Notes: generated by a model from the letters alone, not told the origin. A stretch of DNA of 64,000 bases from Adiantum capillus-veneris (GCA_014529385.2 CM043950.1:154794045-154858044), one strand, 5' to 3'. Shown: positions 33,899 through 47,149, counted from the first letter of the stretch. Translations and numbers: made by a program.

Positions 33899-35057
33899 AC
33901 AAAACTTTGGCTCTTTGATATTGTGGTGGCTTCGGCTATGCTTTATGGGGTCCAGATTTGGGGACCATCTGTGGATCAGGATAATTAGAATTCAATGGAG
34001 AGACCTTTGGTATCTATGATTTCCCGAATGATTAGAGCCAAGGCCTCCGTACCACACGCAATTACCCGGGCGGAACTAGCTGCCCCTCCGATAGAAATTG
34101 AAGCTCTTACCAGATCAGTGTCCTTTATACGTGGTTTGTGGGATACAAATAATTGCCAATATACTAGACTAGCCCTCGAATCCTCTCGACAATTAGCAAT
34201 GAAAGGGGATACATCATGCTGGTATGCGCAATTGTCGTCGTGGTTTCAGAGACACGGGTTCAGTATGGAAAGATTACCCCCCTTCCAATACTCTCTTGAG
34301 GCTCCATCACTGGCAATTACACGAACGGACATTAATAAAATCATTCGTCAGGATCTTATACAGTTGGATACTAAGAGGACATGGGTAGACCCTACACAAG
34401 AATTGGGCACGAAGATGGCCGACTACAAAGAAAACTTCCTACAGCTATCTAAAGATGGATTTGTGATTCACCCGAGCTACATGGATACCCACCTGTCTCA
34501 TGGTTTGAGATGTGCTATTGGTTAGATTCGTACATACTCACACCAATTGGAAATTGAATTTGGGTAGATTTAGGGGAATCCCACCTGAGAGCAGAATTTG
34601 CAAGTTATGCGGAATGGAGCCAGAGACAGAATTACACTACATATGCCACTGCACCGTATACTATGAGATATGTGGGCGCTTCCATTGCCTATTTAAAGAA
34701 GGCTTTGGACCTCTTGATAGAGTCATGCAATACCAAGATCAAAGATGCTTAGGCTTGTACCTATTGGAACTACATCGGCACAGGGATAATCTAATGAGAA
34801 GACAAAGAGCACTACAGCCTCAGAGGTAGATCACAGATTTCTTCGGATCGAGAGAAGCAGGAGTGGAAGGAGAAGCAAGAGGCCAGCAGCCAGCACAAAG
34901 GAGTACCCACATTCATACCAAAGGCACCCTCATTGACAGGGCGATTGAGCTTAGGAAATGGAGACGACCACGACCGAGATGCAGAAGCACAATTCACCGG
35001 AGGAGACTACAACAAAGGATTAGAAGCATTCTAGCCAGACACCCAGAATGCTCCTAA
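33899..35057 (+). pseudogene. LINE-B copy 1 C-terminal region with zinc motif and PIP-box
   Basis: The RT frame continues through TKLWLFDIVVASAMLYGVQI, a stop, then MERPLVSMISRMIRAKASVP to 34525, shifts frame near 34550, then reads the zinc-type motif CKLCGMEPETELHYICHC (about 34600-34650) and DQRCLGLYLLELHRHRDNLM. The PIP-box position (34821-34844) reads QR-stop-ITDFF, where a CAG to TAG change would explain the stop. It ends LHTLARH-like IRSILARHPECS at 35057. Confidence 0.8.
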
Positions 35058-35340
<283 letters not shown>

Positions 35341-35361
35341 ACAGACAGACAAAGGCAATTT

Positions 35362-37946
35362 CACGAGATAGCCCAGGACAATTTGGAAAAAGACTCTGTG
35401 CTTGGAACTGCTTTGGTCGACATGCCTGTCGCATTTGGTGCAGTCGCGAAAGCACGACACATTCTTGGCGAGCTTCCTCCAAGATCGGGATGGGCTGCGG
35501 TCTCTTGGTATGCACTTATTGTTGCAAGACATGTGCCAAATGGGGTGTATATTCATGGGAGAGCCTATGAAATCACCTATGCATGCATCTTGAAGGCATG
35601 TGGCACAAGATGCTGATGTGGACACAAAAAGATGTTATGCTGATATGGACACAAAAATCAATTATGTTGTTTGTCAGAGTCTGTCGGAAAAAGTTGTCAT
35701 GCTTGGCACTATCTTGGTTGATATGTATGTCAAATTTCGTGCGCTTGAGAAATATGTCGTGCTTGGCATTGTCTTGGTCGATATGTATGCCAAATGTGGT
35801 GCACTTCAAAAAGCACAAAAAGTGCTTGAGGAGCTTCTTGTCTGGAATGTCGCCTCTCGGAATGCACTGATTGTGGATGTGCACAACAATAGTAGCGCCA
35901 GATTCCGGAGTGTGGACTCTTGGAATGTAGTGATTTTAGGATGCTCTAGATTGTTCTCAACAGATGCAATCACCTGCGCATGCATCTTGAAGGCATGTGG
36001 CTCTACGCACAACAAGAGTAGGGCTAGAAAGATTTTTTGTTTGGCACTACCTTGGTCGATATGTATGCCCAATGTTGTGCGCTTGACAAAGCACAAAAAA
36101 CTGCTTGACGAGCTTCCTGTGTGAAATGTCGCCTCTTGGAATGCATTGAATGTGGGATGTGCATAACAAGAGCAGAGCCATTAAGCTCTAGGCTGTTTTC
36201 AATGGATGCAATTGCTTGGAATGCACTGGTCGTGGGATACGCACTACAGAACCAGGGCGAGAAAGCTCGGTGTCGACAGTGTGGACTCTTGGAATGCACT
36301 GATGCAAGATTTTACCAATAGGGACAAGGGCAAAAATCTCTAGTCTGTTTTTAGCAGATGCGAAGCGAGGGCCTCTCTCCATATGCAATCACCTATGTAG
36401 GCATCTTGAAGCCATGCGGCTGTGTCGCGCTTTATTGATTGTCGCAGGCAGAATCCAGATGGGAAGTGAAGGCCTCTCTCTAGATGCAATCACCCACGCA
36501 GGCATAGATGCAATCTCCTATCCAAGCATCACATGTCACAAGATTTTTTAATTGCACGTCGATCACAAGAATTGAAGAATTTCAAAACTATCATGCTCCC
36601 TGTTAGGTGTTATGTTCGGAATTTCATGGTCGATATGTATGCTAACTGTGTGCGCACGAGATAGCCCAAGACAATTTGGAAAAAACTCTGTGCTTGGAAC
36701 TGCTTTGGTCGACATGCCTGTCACATTTGGTGCAATCGCGAAAGCACGACACATTCTTGGTGAGCTTCCTCCAGGATCGGGATGGGATGCGGTCTCTTGG
36801 TATGCACTTATTGTTGCATGACATGTGCCAAATGGGGTGTATATTTATGGGAGAGCCTATGAAATCACCTATGCATGCATCTTGAAGGCGTGTGGCACAA
36901 GATGCTGATATGGACACAAAAAGATGTTATGCTGATACGGACACAAAAATCAATTATGTTGTTTGTCAAAGTCTGTTGGAAAAAGTTGTCATGCTTGGCA
37001 CTATCTTGGTTGATATGTATGTCAAATTTCGTGCGCTTGAGAAAGATGTCGTGCTTGGCATTGTCTTGGTCGATATGTATGCCAAATGTGGTGCACTTCA
37101 AAAAGCACAAAAAGTGCTTGAGGAGCTTCTTGTCTAGAATGTCGCCTCTCAGAATGCATTGATTGGGGATGTGCACAACAATAGTAGCGCCAGAGTCCGG
37201 AGTGTGGACTCTTGGAATGTAGTGATTTCAGGATGCTCTAGATTGTTCTCAGCAGATGCAATCACATGCGCATGCATCTTGAAGGCATGTGGCTCTACGC
37301 ACAACAAGATCAGGGCTAGAAAGATTTCGTGCTTGGCACTACCTTGGTCGATATGTATGCCCAATGTGGTGCGCTTAAGAAAGCACAAAAAACTGCTTGA
37401 GGAGCTTCCTGTCTAAAATGTCGCCTCTTAGAATGCATTGAATGTGGGATGTGCATAACAAGAGCAAATCCATAAAGCTCTAGGCTGTTTTCAACGGATG
37501 CAAATGCTTAGTATGCACTGGTCATGGGATACGCACTACAGAAGCAGGGTGAGAAAGCTCGCTGTGGAGAGTGTGGACTCTTGGAATGCACTGATGCAAG
37601 ATTTTCCCAATAGGGACAATGGCAAAAAGCTCTAGTCTGTTTTCAGCAGATGCAAAGCGAGGGCCTCTCTCCAGATGCAATCACCTATGTAGGCATCTTG
37701 AAGGCAGGCGGTTTTGTCGCGCTTTATTAATTATTGCAAGCAGAATCCAAATGGGAAGTGAAGGCCTCTCTCTAGATGCAATCACCTATGCAGACATAGA
37801 TGCAATCAGCTATCCAAGCATCACATGTCACAAGATTTTTTAATTGCACGTCGATTGCAAGCGTTGACAAATTTCAAAACTATCATGCTCCCTGTTAGGT
37901 GTTATGTTCGGAATGTCATGGTCGATATGTATGCTAACTGTGGTGA
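35362..37946. repeat. 1.29-kb tandem duplication within the PPR array
   Basis: 35362-36654 and 36655-37946 are near-identical (about 1292-bp period; for example CACGAGATAGCCCA at 35362 and 36655). Part of the unit end recurs a third time after about 593 bp (37833 against 38426). Confidence 0.85.
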
Positions 37947-38449
37947 GGATAGGAAAGCACAAAAAGTGCTTGAGGAGATTCTTGTCTCGAATGTCTCCTC
38001 TTGGAATCATCTTGGAATGTCCCTCTCAGTTGCAATTGTCCAACGTTCTATTCGGAATGTCAGTAGATGTGAAGCGAGGGCCTCTCTTCGGACACGCACA
38101 GGGAGCAGGGCCGGAGCATGGACTCTTGGAATGCACTGATTGCAGCAGGGCAAAAAGCACGTTGTCGACAGTGTGGACTCTTGGAATGCACTGATCGCAA
38201 GATTTTACCAATAGGGACAAGGAAAATAGCTGTAGTCTGTTTTCAGCAGATGCGAAGCGAGGCTCTAGATGCAATCACCTATGTAGGAATCTTGAAGGCA
38301 TGCGGCTCTGTCGCACTTTTTTAATTGTCGTAGGTAGAATCTAGATGGGAAGTGAAGTCCTCTCTCTAGATGCAACCACCTACGCAGGCATAGATACAAT
38401 CACCTATCCAACCATCACATGTCACAAGCTTTTTTAATTGCACGTCGAT

Positions 38450-40800
38450 TGCAAGCATTGACGAATTTCAAAACTATCATGCTCCCTATTAGGTGTTATG
38501 TTCGGAATGTCATGGTCGATATGTATGCTAACTGTGGTGCGCATGAGAAAGCACAAAAAGTGCTTGAGGAGATTCCTATCCCAAATGTCTCCTCTTGGAA
38601 TCGTCTTGGAATGTCCCTTTCAGTTGCAATTGTCCAGTGTTCTATTCGGAATGTCAGTAGATGTGAAGTGAGGGCCTCTCTCCGGATGCAATCACCTACG
38701 CATGCATCTTGAAGGCGTGTGGCTCTACGCAATAAAAGTGCTTGGCACTGTCTTGGTTGCCTCTACGCAAGATGTTAATATAGGCACAAAAACTCAGAAG
38801 TATATTATGAGTCAGAGGATCTTGAAGAAAGATGTCGTGCTTGGCAGCACTCTCTTGGTCGATATGTATGTCAAATGTGGTACGCTTGAGAAAGCACAGA
38901 AAGTGCTTGTTGAGGAGCTTCAGTCCGGAATGTCGCCTCTTGGAATGCACCGATTGCGGGATACTCACTGATGTCCGAAGCAGGGCTAGAAAGCCCTAGG
39001 CTGTTTCTAGTGGATGGAAAGCCCGCTCTCCCTATATCCTCATGCAAAGATCACTTGGAACGACGTCTCTTAGAATGCACTGGTCGTGGGATATGTACAA
39101 CAGGAGCAAGGTCAAAAAGCTCTAGGATGTTTTCAGCTGATGCAAGGCAATTGTATTTCTCCAAATTCAGTCACCTATACTTTCGTCTTGAAGGCATGTG
39201 GCTCTACGCAAGTGCTTGAAGATCGTTTTGTCTAGAGTGTAGACTCTTGGAATGCACTGATTGCAAGATTTGTCCCATGGGGGTAGGGCTAGAAAGCTCT
39301 AGTTTGTTTTCAGCAGATGCAAAGCGAGGGCCTCTCTCCAGATGCAATCACCTACGCATGCATCTTGAAGGCATGTGGCTCTGCACAAGATGCTGATACG
39401 GGCACAAAAATTCACAATTGTATTGTTAGTGAGAGGCTATTGAAAAAAGATGTCGTGCTTCGCAGTGTCTTGTATGCCAAATGTGGTGCACTTGAGAAAG
39501 CACAAAAAGTGCTTGAGTAGCTTCCTGTCCAGAATGTCGTCTCTTGGAATGCACTGACTGCAGGATGTGAGCAAGAAGAGTAGCGCCAAAAAGCTCTGGG
39601 CTTTTTTTAGCGGATGCAAAGCATTGGAATGCATTGGTTGCGGGATACGTACAATAGGAGCAGGGCCAAAAAGCTCTACGTTGTTTTCAGCTTCCTATTG
39701 GGAGTGTGGACTCTTGGAATGCATTGATTGCAGGATTTGCGACAGGAGAAATCTCTAGTCTGTTTTCAGTGGATGCAAAGCATTAAAATGCATTGATCGC
39801 AAGATTTTCCCCACAAGAGAAGGCTCTAGTCTGTTTTCAGTAGATGCAATCACATATGCATGCATCTTGAAGGCATGTGGCTCTATGCGAGATATTGATA
39901 TGGGCACAAAAATTCACAATTATATTGTTAGTCAGAGGCATCTGAAAAGAAAAAATATGTCGTACTTGGCAGTGCGTGGTCGATATATATGCCAAACGTG
40001 ATGCGCTTGAGAAAGCACAAAATTTATCCGGAAACTCACCTCTTGGAATGCATTGATTGCGCGATGTGCCGAACATCAAAGGAACAAGCAAGCTCTAGAA
40101 TATTTTGAGGTGATGCAAAGCGAGCGCAACTCTCTACATGAAACGAGCACATCTCTCTAGATGCAATCACCAAGGCTTGCCTCTTGAAGGCGTGTTGCAA
40201 TTTGGAAGATGCAAAGATGGACAAAAGTCATGGGCTGTTTTAAACAGATGCAAAGCGAGGCCACCTCTCCACTCTGTGAGCACTGCCTTCGTCAATATAT
40301 ATGCCAGATGCAGTACGCTTGAGAAAGCACAAGAAGTGCTGACGGATCTTCCTGTCCGGAATGTTGTCCCTTGGAATGCACCAAAATGTGGGATGTGCGC
40401 AATAAGAGCAGGGCCACAAAGCTGTAGGCTATTTTTAGCAAATGCAAAGCAATCTCTCTCTATATCCTCGTGTAAGGATCACTTGAAACGGCGTCTCTTG
40501 GAATGCACTGCTTGTAGGATATGCACAACAAGAGCAGGGCCAGAAAGCTCTAGGCCTTTTTCAATTTCCTATCTCAGAGCGTAGGCTCTTGAAATGCATT
40601 GATTGCAGGGTTTGTCCCACAGCAGATGCGAAGCGAGGTCCTCTCTCCAAATGCGATCACCTACGCACGCATCTTGAAGGCATGTGCCTCTAAGAAAGAT
40701 GTTGATATGGGCACAGAAAATCACAATTATATTGTCAGTCAAAGTTTATTAAAAAAAGATGTGCTTGGCACATGGTATCAAAATTCATGATGTGATTGCT
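38450..40800 (+). pseudogene. PPR units, middle block
   Basis: Readable stretches include VRNVMVDMYANCGAHEKAQK (38496-38580), VDMYVKCGTLEKAQKVLVEE (38850-38930), LSPDAITYACILKACGSAQD (39317-39400), KCGALEKAQKVLE (39478-39520) and ARCSTLEKAQEVLTDLPVRN (40300-40370). Reading frame changes between and within units. No start or stop of a whole protein is defined. Confidence 0.7.
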
Positions 40801-40980
40801 AGGCAGGGGCTATTGATTGCAAGATATGTGCAACATGGATATGGCAAAAAAAATATGATCTTCTTTTACGAGAGGCGAAGTGAGGGATGCTCGCCATACA
40901 AAGTCTCTTGGAGTTCTCTGATGGCCCTAGGTTGCTTTAAACGAATGCAAAGAGAGGGTTTCTCACATTGACATTATTGA

Positions 40981-43480
40981 TAGCAGATTGGTGGTGAAAA
41001 AATATTGTACTTGGCTGTGATTTGGTCTACTTGTATGTCAGATGTGGTTCTCTCATGAAAGAAAAAAGAAATCTTGATGGGCTTTCCCTGCGAAATGTCA
41101 TCAACTCAAACGCATTGATTGTTGGATATTCCCAACTTCATTGTGCTAGGGTAGCTCACGAAGCAAATGCAAACGGAAGGCTTTTCTCCAAATGCATTAT
41201 CTATGCTTGCATCTTGAAGGCCAATGGCCTTATGCAAGCCATTGACATGGATGACAAAATCAATGAGAAGATACCTGGTACGGCATCGTTGGTGAAGGAT
41301 GTCATGCTTGGCCATCCTTGGTTGATATGTGTGGTATTGTCACGAAAGCATAAAAAGATGAAAAGTTCTTGATTGGCATTCTCTCTGGAATGTCATCACC
41401 TGCAACGTATGGGGCGCTTATATGCCTGTCGCAAGAAATCTCTTGATTGTTTTTACGGAACCTCTTTCTCCAAATACATTGACCTATGCTTGCACCTTGA
41501 AGGCTTGTGGCCTTATGGAATACATTCACATGGGTATTAGAATTCACGATGTGATTGCTAGTCAAGGGTTGTTGGGAGTACTATGTCATGCTTAGCGGTG
41601 GTTTGATCAATATGTATAGCAAATATGGTGTCCTCACAATAGCAAAAAAACTTCTTGAAGGACATCCTCCCTGGGATGTCATCTCTTGTAGCAGGTTAAG
41701 TGCAAAAGATGTCCAACATTGTTGATGTAAGGAAGTGCATCGATGATAGACATTCAATCGTGTGGTGAGTAAGCAGTATCATTTTTTTATTCTTGACACT
41801 GAGAACGTGGGAATGGCACATTTCCTCGTATTATAAAAATTGGGAAGGACTGTGCAAACTCCCCCATGCAGGAGACTTGCATGTTTTCTTTTCTTTGAAA
41901 CAACAAACAATTAATAACATTGACATCTTGTATGATCGCAAACATTGAGCTTGACAAGACTCTAACCCTCCTTGTGGTTTTTTGTGAGATACCCCTCTGA
42001 AGCACTACGATCAGTATCGATTTTTAAGAGGTGCACCTCTGAACCACGATGATCAGTATCCCAAACACGCTTTCAGGTAAAAATATCTAACGTGCTTTGA
42101 TGAAAAATCTCTCTCTCTTGCTCTCTATTTTCTCAAAAAAATTGTAACATCCTTTGATGGAAATTTTCTCTCTTTAATTGCACTCACCTACGCTTCCACC
42201 TCGAAGGCTTGTGGCCTTATATGAGATCTTCAAACACAATTCATTTTCTCAGTTTCTGACTAACAACATCTAGGCAACAAGCAACATTTGGAGCACAAGT
42301 CAAGTAAATGAATTGTGTCAACGAAGCATTGAGATGTTTTTAGCAGATGCGAAGGAAAGGCCTTCCTTCAAATGCAATTACCTATGCAATTAGGGACTAT
42401 TGTGGGGCTGTTGCAGAAACATTTTGTGCTTGGCAATGTGGCAAGCTTGATGAGTCCAAAACACTACTTGACAACATGGACTATGGTGTTAGCAGGTTAT
42501 GCACATGAAGGGCGAGATTGATTCGTTCTAAGTTGTCTTGAGTAGATGTAATGTCAGGGTGTTTCGCTAAATGCAGTGACGTACGTTTGCACATTGAAAG
42601 CTTGTGCCACAAGCAAAGCTATTGATAGGGGTAAGTAGAATCATGATGAGATTCTAAGGCAGGGGTTTTTGAAAAGCCATATCATGCTAGGTGGGGTGGT
42701 GTGCTCTTGGACATGTAAATCTGAAACGTCATCTCTTGGAACAGGTTGATTGTAGGATGCCTATTATGGCTGTGACAAGGAAACACTCTACTGCTTTTAC
42801 TAGTGGATGCGAAAGGAAGAGCTCTCTTCAAATTCAAATCACCTATACTTGCACCTTTCAACCTTGTGGCCTTACTTACGCAAGATGTCATCATGGGTGA
42901 TAGAATTTACAACGAGATTGCCAGTCAAGGTCTGCTGGAGAAAGATGGCATGCTTAGTAGTGCTTTAGTTGATATGTATGCCAAATGTGGTGTCATCATG
43001 GAAACATGAAAAATTCTTGATTGGTATCCTCTCCGTAATGTCACTTGGAGCGTGTTGATGCGGGATATTGGATGCAAAGGAAAGGCCTCCCTCAAGAAAT
43101 CACTAGGCTTACGCAAGATCTTTAATTGGGGCTGAAAATCCACAATGAAATTGCTAGTCAAGGGATATTGAAGAAACACGTTGTGCTTGGAAATGCAAAT
43201 GTGGTGCGCTTATAAAATCACATAAATTTCTTGATGAGCAAGGAAACTTTGTGTTTCTTTCATTGGTGGATGCGACAAAGGGAGGAGCTCTCTCCAAATG
43301 CAAATCACCTATGCTTGCACCTTTCAACCTTGTGGCCTTACTTACACAAGACATCAACATGGGTGAGAAAATTCACCGACGAGATCTCCAATCAAGGTCT
43401 ATTGAAGAAAGATGGCATGCTTGATAGTGCTTTAGTTTATATGTATGCCAAATGTGGTGCCATGAGGGAATCATGAAAAA
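40981..43480 (+). pseudogene. PPR units, most diverged block
   Basis: Readable pieces include YVRCGSLMKEKRNLDGL (41034-41090), IIYACILKANGLMQAIDMDD (41190-41260), and LLEKDGMLSSALVDMYAKCG (42930-42990), with a second near copy LLKKDGMLDSALVYMYAKCG (43390-43460). These belong to a different PPR subfamily from the left block (YACTF... wording) and are interrupted by unrelated sequence at 41700-42180. Confidence 0.6.
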
Positions 43481-43580
43481 GGCTTGATTGGCATCCTCTC
43501 GGTGGTGTCACTTAATTCATGGAGTTGTCAAAATAGGACTATGTCAACTCAAGGTAATAGGATTTGTGGAAAACAAAGCA

Positions 43581-43619
<39 letters not shown>

Positions 43620-45699
43620 GTTTTCTCTTGTAGGTTCTTGTTTTCTCTTACCCTCGGACTCACTTCAATTCAATACAAATTCGGCTAACGAAGCACTCTA
43701 GTTATCTCTAGTTAGAAGGAAAGTTTTTGCAAGCCCTCATGTTATGTTTGCAAAAAGGATAGCGTATTTTTGCTTGGCTAAAGTTTCTAAACTTTGGCTA
43801 TGTCTTCTGAGCTTGCCTTGAAGAAACCCGCTAAATTTCTATAGTTGTGAATGTAATAACCACAAAACTCTTCAAATTGCAGGCACAGCTTTTGTGCGAC
43901 GTTTGGCCCTACGCGCATGGTGGTTCCTATGAATTTCTTTGCATGTAAATCCCAAAGTGACAAGTCCCAATGTTTGCACATGGGACTGGAAGGCGATCTG
44001 GTTTCTCCTACTCTTTGTGTAGCTTTTCTTGATACCAAAACTAGCATATTATCGTTTTTGTTCATCATGTTTGGGGTGCTATGTTGGTGGCCATGTAGGA
44101 AAATATTGACATTGATTTCTTTGAGCCCTACTTCCCATTCTTTGTTTAGGTGAGCAAGGGTTTGAAGAGCCACATTCAAAATGCCATAAACTTGTTTATC
44201 CTAACTGGTGTTGTTTCTTTTCTTTCATAAACATAGGTTTTTGAAGAGTCTAATTGTTTTCCAAGGGGTGTCACTATATCTTATCTCTAAGAGTCGAGAT
44301 GGAGTTCACATTGTTAACTGCTCACTTCAGCTCACCTACCCATTTGCTCCATTCAAGGTGTGTCCCACACTGATTGTTTTCTTCCAACTCTACCTTGCAT
44401 GTAACACTCGTTCAACTAATTTTTACCATCATTGATCAAGTTATGTTCTTTGCTAACATTAGTGGGAGATTAGGATGATGAGTGTAAGGGCACAATGCCA
44501 ATATACAAGGTGCGCACGTGTGTGCGTGCACACACACACACACACAAAGTGGCACTAGAATTCAATCATGCACCTGCATGTATGTAATACTACTTACACC
44601 AACAAGAATTTTTTTGATGCCTCATTCAGCTCTATGAAATGTTGCAAACTACTCCTAAATCCATCGTAGAATATTTTCATCCATATGAGGGCATTATATA
44701 ACATTTTACATCTTTTTTTGTTATATACGTAATTCTCGTCCTCGCGTCTACCAAGTAATCGTTCACCCCCTCTCTCAGACTCTCAGACTCTTAGTACTCT
44801 TAGTCTCTTCATTCAATCATTATGTTTCGGCTATCACTTACAAGTCACAACGTTTCTCTAGAGACTCATCACACCAATCTATGCACATTGCACTCTAAGA
44901 ATGATCGCGACTTGATTGACGACTCGCAAGCGGCAAAGTACACGTTGATAGGACTACCATACCTACTAAGGCAGAGGCAATGGTAATCCCCTAGTCTATA
45001 TTCAATGTGATATTGTCGTTTCCTTTTATACTAGTAGGAACAGTGCAATCTTTTTGGGTACACCGGTTTTGTCTTTGTCTAGCTACGATCAAGCGTGTTG
45101 CAATTGCATGTTAAGGTTGCTTACTTTCTTAGCCTTGATATTTGTGAAACTGTATTCTCCTAGTAGGTGCAATGCAAGCTACTGAGAAAGCAATACCAAA
45201 GAAGAGGGGCCTACTTCCAAACCTATTCCTGAAGAAGTCATGGAAGAGATGCCAAAGGATAAGAATCAAGGTAAACCTAGGGGATCTTCATGTAAATGGA
45301 AAATTAGATGTTGAACTAGTGTGAGAAACCCGAGAACTACCATGTTGGATTCTCTACCCTACCACCCATAACATAGCCCTTGGCCCTCCAAAGTTAGAAT
45401 CCGCTATCCACAACTAGAGGTCAGCCCTTGGCCTGTCCGTGACCCCCCTTAGGTTTGCCCTTGGCATTACATTACTCCCCCCTTGGAGGAGCATCTTTAT
45501 CCTTGAAAACAAAAGTGGTTGTATCTTATTAAGGACACTAATATTTTCCACAGTTGCATCCTTCATGGATCCAGTTGTTCGTTTGATTGGAACATGGTTC
45601 AGTAGGATGCATTCAGTACACTAAGACAAAGAGAAGTTCCTTACACACAATTATGGTCTATTTGATATAGAAAACCCCAAATCTGTGTGTTCCATTGCA
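43481..45699. other. unassigned spacer
   Basis: It holds a (CT)n run (43583-43618), a short (CA)n run (about 44529-44546) and several ORFs below 135 residues without recognisable motifs. The longest, 44179-43787 on the minus strand (130 residues), shows no domain I know. I see no further element ends. Confidence 0.4.
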
Positions 45700-47064
45700 T
45701 CAAAAGTAAATACATGGGGGGGGGGGGGGGGGGGGGGGGGATACATCATGGGTGAGGTGGATGAAGGAAGGGCGGTGGGGGGGCATATGCTCCGGGAAGA
45801 AACAAAGGTCGTGCCAACGGGGGCAGTGCACCAAATGGTGGGGGAACTCCTCCAAATGCAAAGGGTACAAACCATATGTGGGGAGGGCTGTAGGTAGTGA
45901 AAGAGGCAATGGATCAACTTCAGTTGGGGCCTCAAATGTGAAGACACTAAATGCACTGGGGGATGGTCCAGTTGCATGCCATGCCAACACTGGGGCCGTG
46001 AAAATACTATGTCGAGCTACTATTGCCCCCCCAACTGCTGAGTGGTGTTGGCAAAGGTGGCTCTAGTGGATGAATCTGCACTATCACTTGCTTCGGATCC
46101 TCAATTACATGAACTCTGTCACTCCTACAAAACATCAATGTCGAGCCTAAATCGGAAGGTAGGCGCTGAGCCGGCCCTAGACAAGCACTGAAAACTGACC
46201 AATCCTTCTCACAACTGATGCAATGCGTGCGTAGTAGTAAACATTGTGCTGCCAATGTAGCTACTCCTGCAAAATAGTCCAACACAGCATTTCCCATGTT
46301 TGTGAAGGTACCTAGTAGCCACCTACAAAGCAACAAAAATCCTTAGATTTGTTATACCTCTAATTTTTTAGGAACATGAAGTAAAAACATCCAATAAGTT
46401 TTTAGCACCTGGCAAACACTGGACTCCTCTCAACACCTCTACAATAAGGCATGCCCATACGATCAAGTGTCCATTGTGTGGGATATGTACCTGGTAGCTT
46501 CTCCAACAACATGTCATTATCTGCAGAGAAGCCATGTACATTTGCTGCAATCTCTCCATCCGCTCGATCATACCTTGAAAGCCGACACCCACCGGTTCTA
46601 GGGGGTGAAAAAATGACTAGCAACAAAGTACCAAACCTACGAATAACATTAATAAGTAGATATTTTGAAATGTGAACACCAAAGATACTTATCAATATTT
46701 TAAAAAAAACTACATACCCCCTCTACATAGTCCTGAACAGTCGTGTAGCTAGACTCCGGCAGCCGTATGTACAATATCCTCAACAACTGAAAATGAGCTT
46801 CCTCTGCCTTCAAAGCGACAATGGACAAATGTTTTGCACGACATGTCGCCACAACCATGCCATCAACCAAAAGAAACTCGGTTGCGAGAAGGAATGCGGC
46901 ATCCACAAGCTCGCTATCCCATTGGTTCCATAAAGGAACTCCACCGGTGCTAGTTTCATGTGGCCTAGTGTGTAAGGGAAAGGTCATGTACATCAAACGT
47001 ACGCCACCCAATCTCAAGTTGGGGTTCATCTTCCCTGTTTCTGCTAAAGAGCCCAAGAATCTAC
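45700..47064 (-). pseudogene. ParB-like/DNA-methyltransferase gene, 3' part (methyltransferase domain)
   Basis: Minus-strand exons 47064-46718, 46636-46409 and 46322 to about 45950 are separated by GT-AG introns of 81 and 86 bp. Exon 1 reads FLGSLAETGKMNPNLRLGGV, then LWNQWDSELVDAAF and LVDGMVVATCRAKHLSIV. Exon 2 ends MPYCRGVERSPVFA and joins in frame to exon 3: WLLGTFTNMGNAVLDYFAGV, then RTHCISCEKDWSVF. This is the arrangement of a permuted (beta-type) amino-methyltransferase: the catalytic half first, then the E-K/R-[PS] segment and the AdoMet-binding VLD-x-F-A-G motif. The catalytic DPPY position seems to be MTFPLHT, so activity is doubtful. Exon 2 needs a one-base shift in a T6/C5 run. 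The C-terminus is Pro-rich with a poly-G (minus: poly-Pro) end. Confidence 0.6.
46323..46408 (-). other. phase-2 intron in the methyltransferase region
   Basis: Donor CAG|GTGCTA and acceptor TTTGTAG|GTGGC on the minus strand. Removing 86 bp joins VFAR to WLLGTF without a frame change, which supports a genuine eukaryotic spliced gene rather than bacterial DNA. Confidence 0.65.
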
Positions 47065-47149
47065 CACTATAAGAGGAGTTGTCTATAACCGCTAACATTG
47101 CCCCGAAAAAACAAAGGAAAATGGAGAGAGAAAGATTTGTGTGGGCGGC

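Larger units (their letters stand above)
35362..43480 (+). pseudogene. decayed PLS-type PPR repeat array
   Basis: Throughout these 8 kb the plus strand keeps short phrases of PPR motifs such as VLGTALVDM, DMYAKCGALEKAQKVLEEL, SWNALI, DAITYACILKACGS and TKIHNCIVS, recurring about every 300 bases, the length of a P-L-S triplet. PPR proteins normally act in organelle RNA editing and processing. No ORF exceeds about 180 residues; stops and shifts occur within nearly every unit, and no E/DYW domain was seen. The decay increases towards the right. It is a pseudogene or pseudogene cluster, enlarged by tandem duplication. Confidence 0.8.

Noticed and set aside
35362-43480. CRISPR array or simple satellite as the explanation of the regular repeats
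   Set aside because: The roughly 300-base periodicity carries PPR protein motifs, and the spacing and content fit P-L-S triplets.
43787-44179. 130-residue minus-strand ORF as a host gene
   Set aside because: No recognisable domain and no supporting splice or neighbour context; kept only as unassigned spacer.
45700-47064. Bacterial contamination explaining the methyltransferase-like domain
   Set aside because: GT-AG introns fall within the domain, one of them joining the frame cleanly, and the region is continuous with plant transposons.
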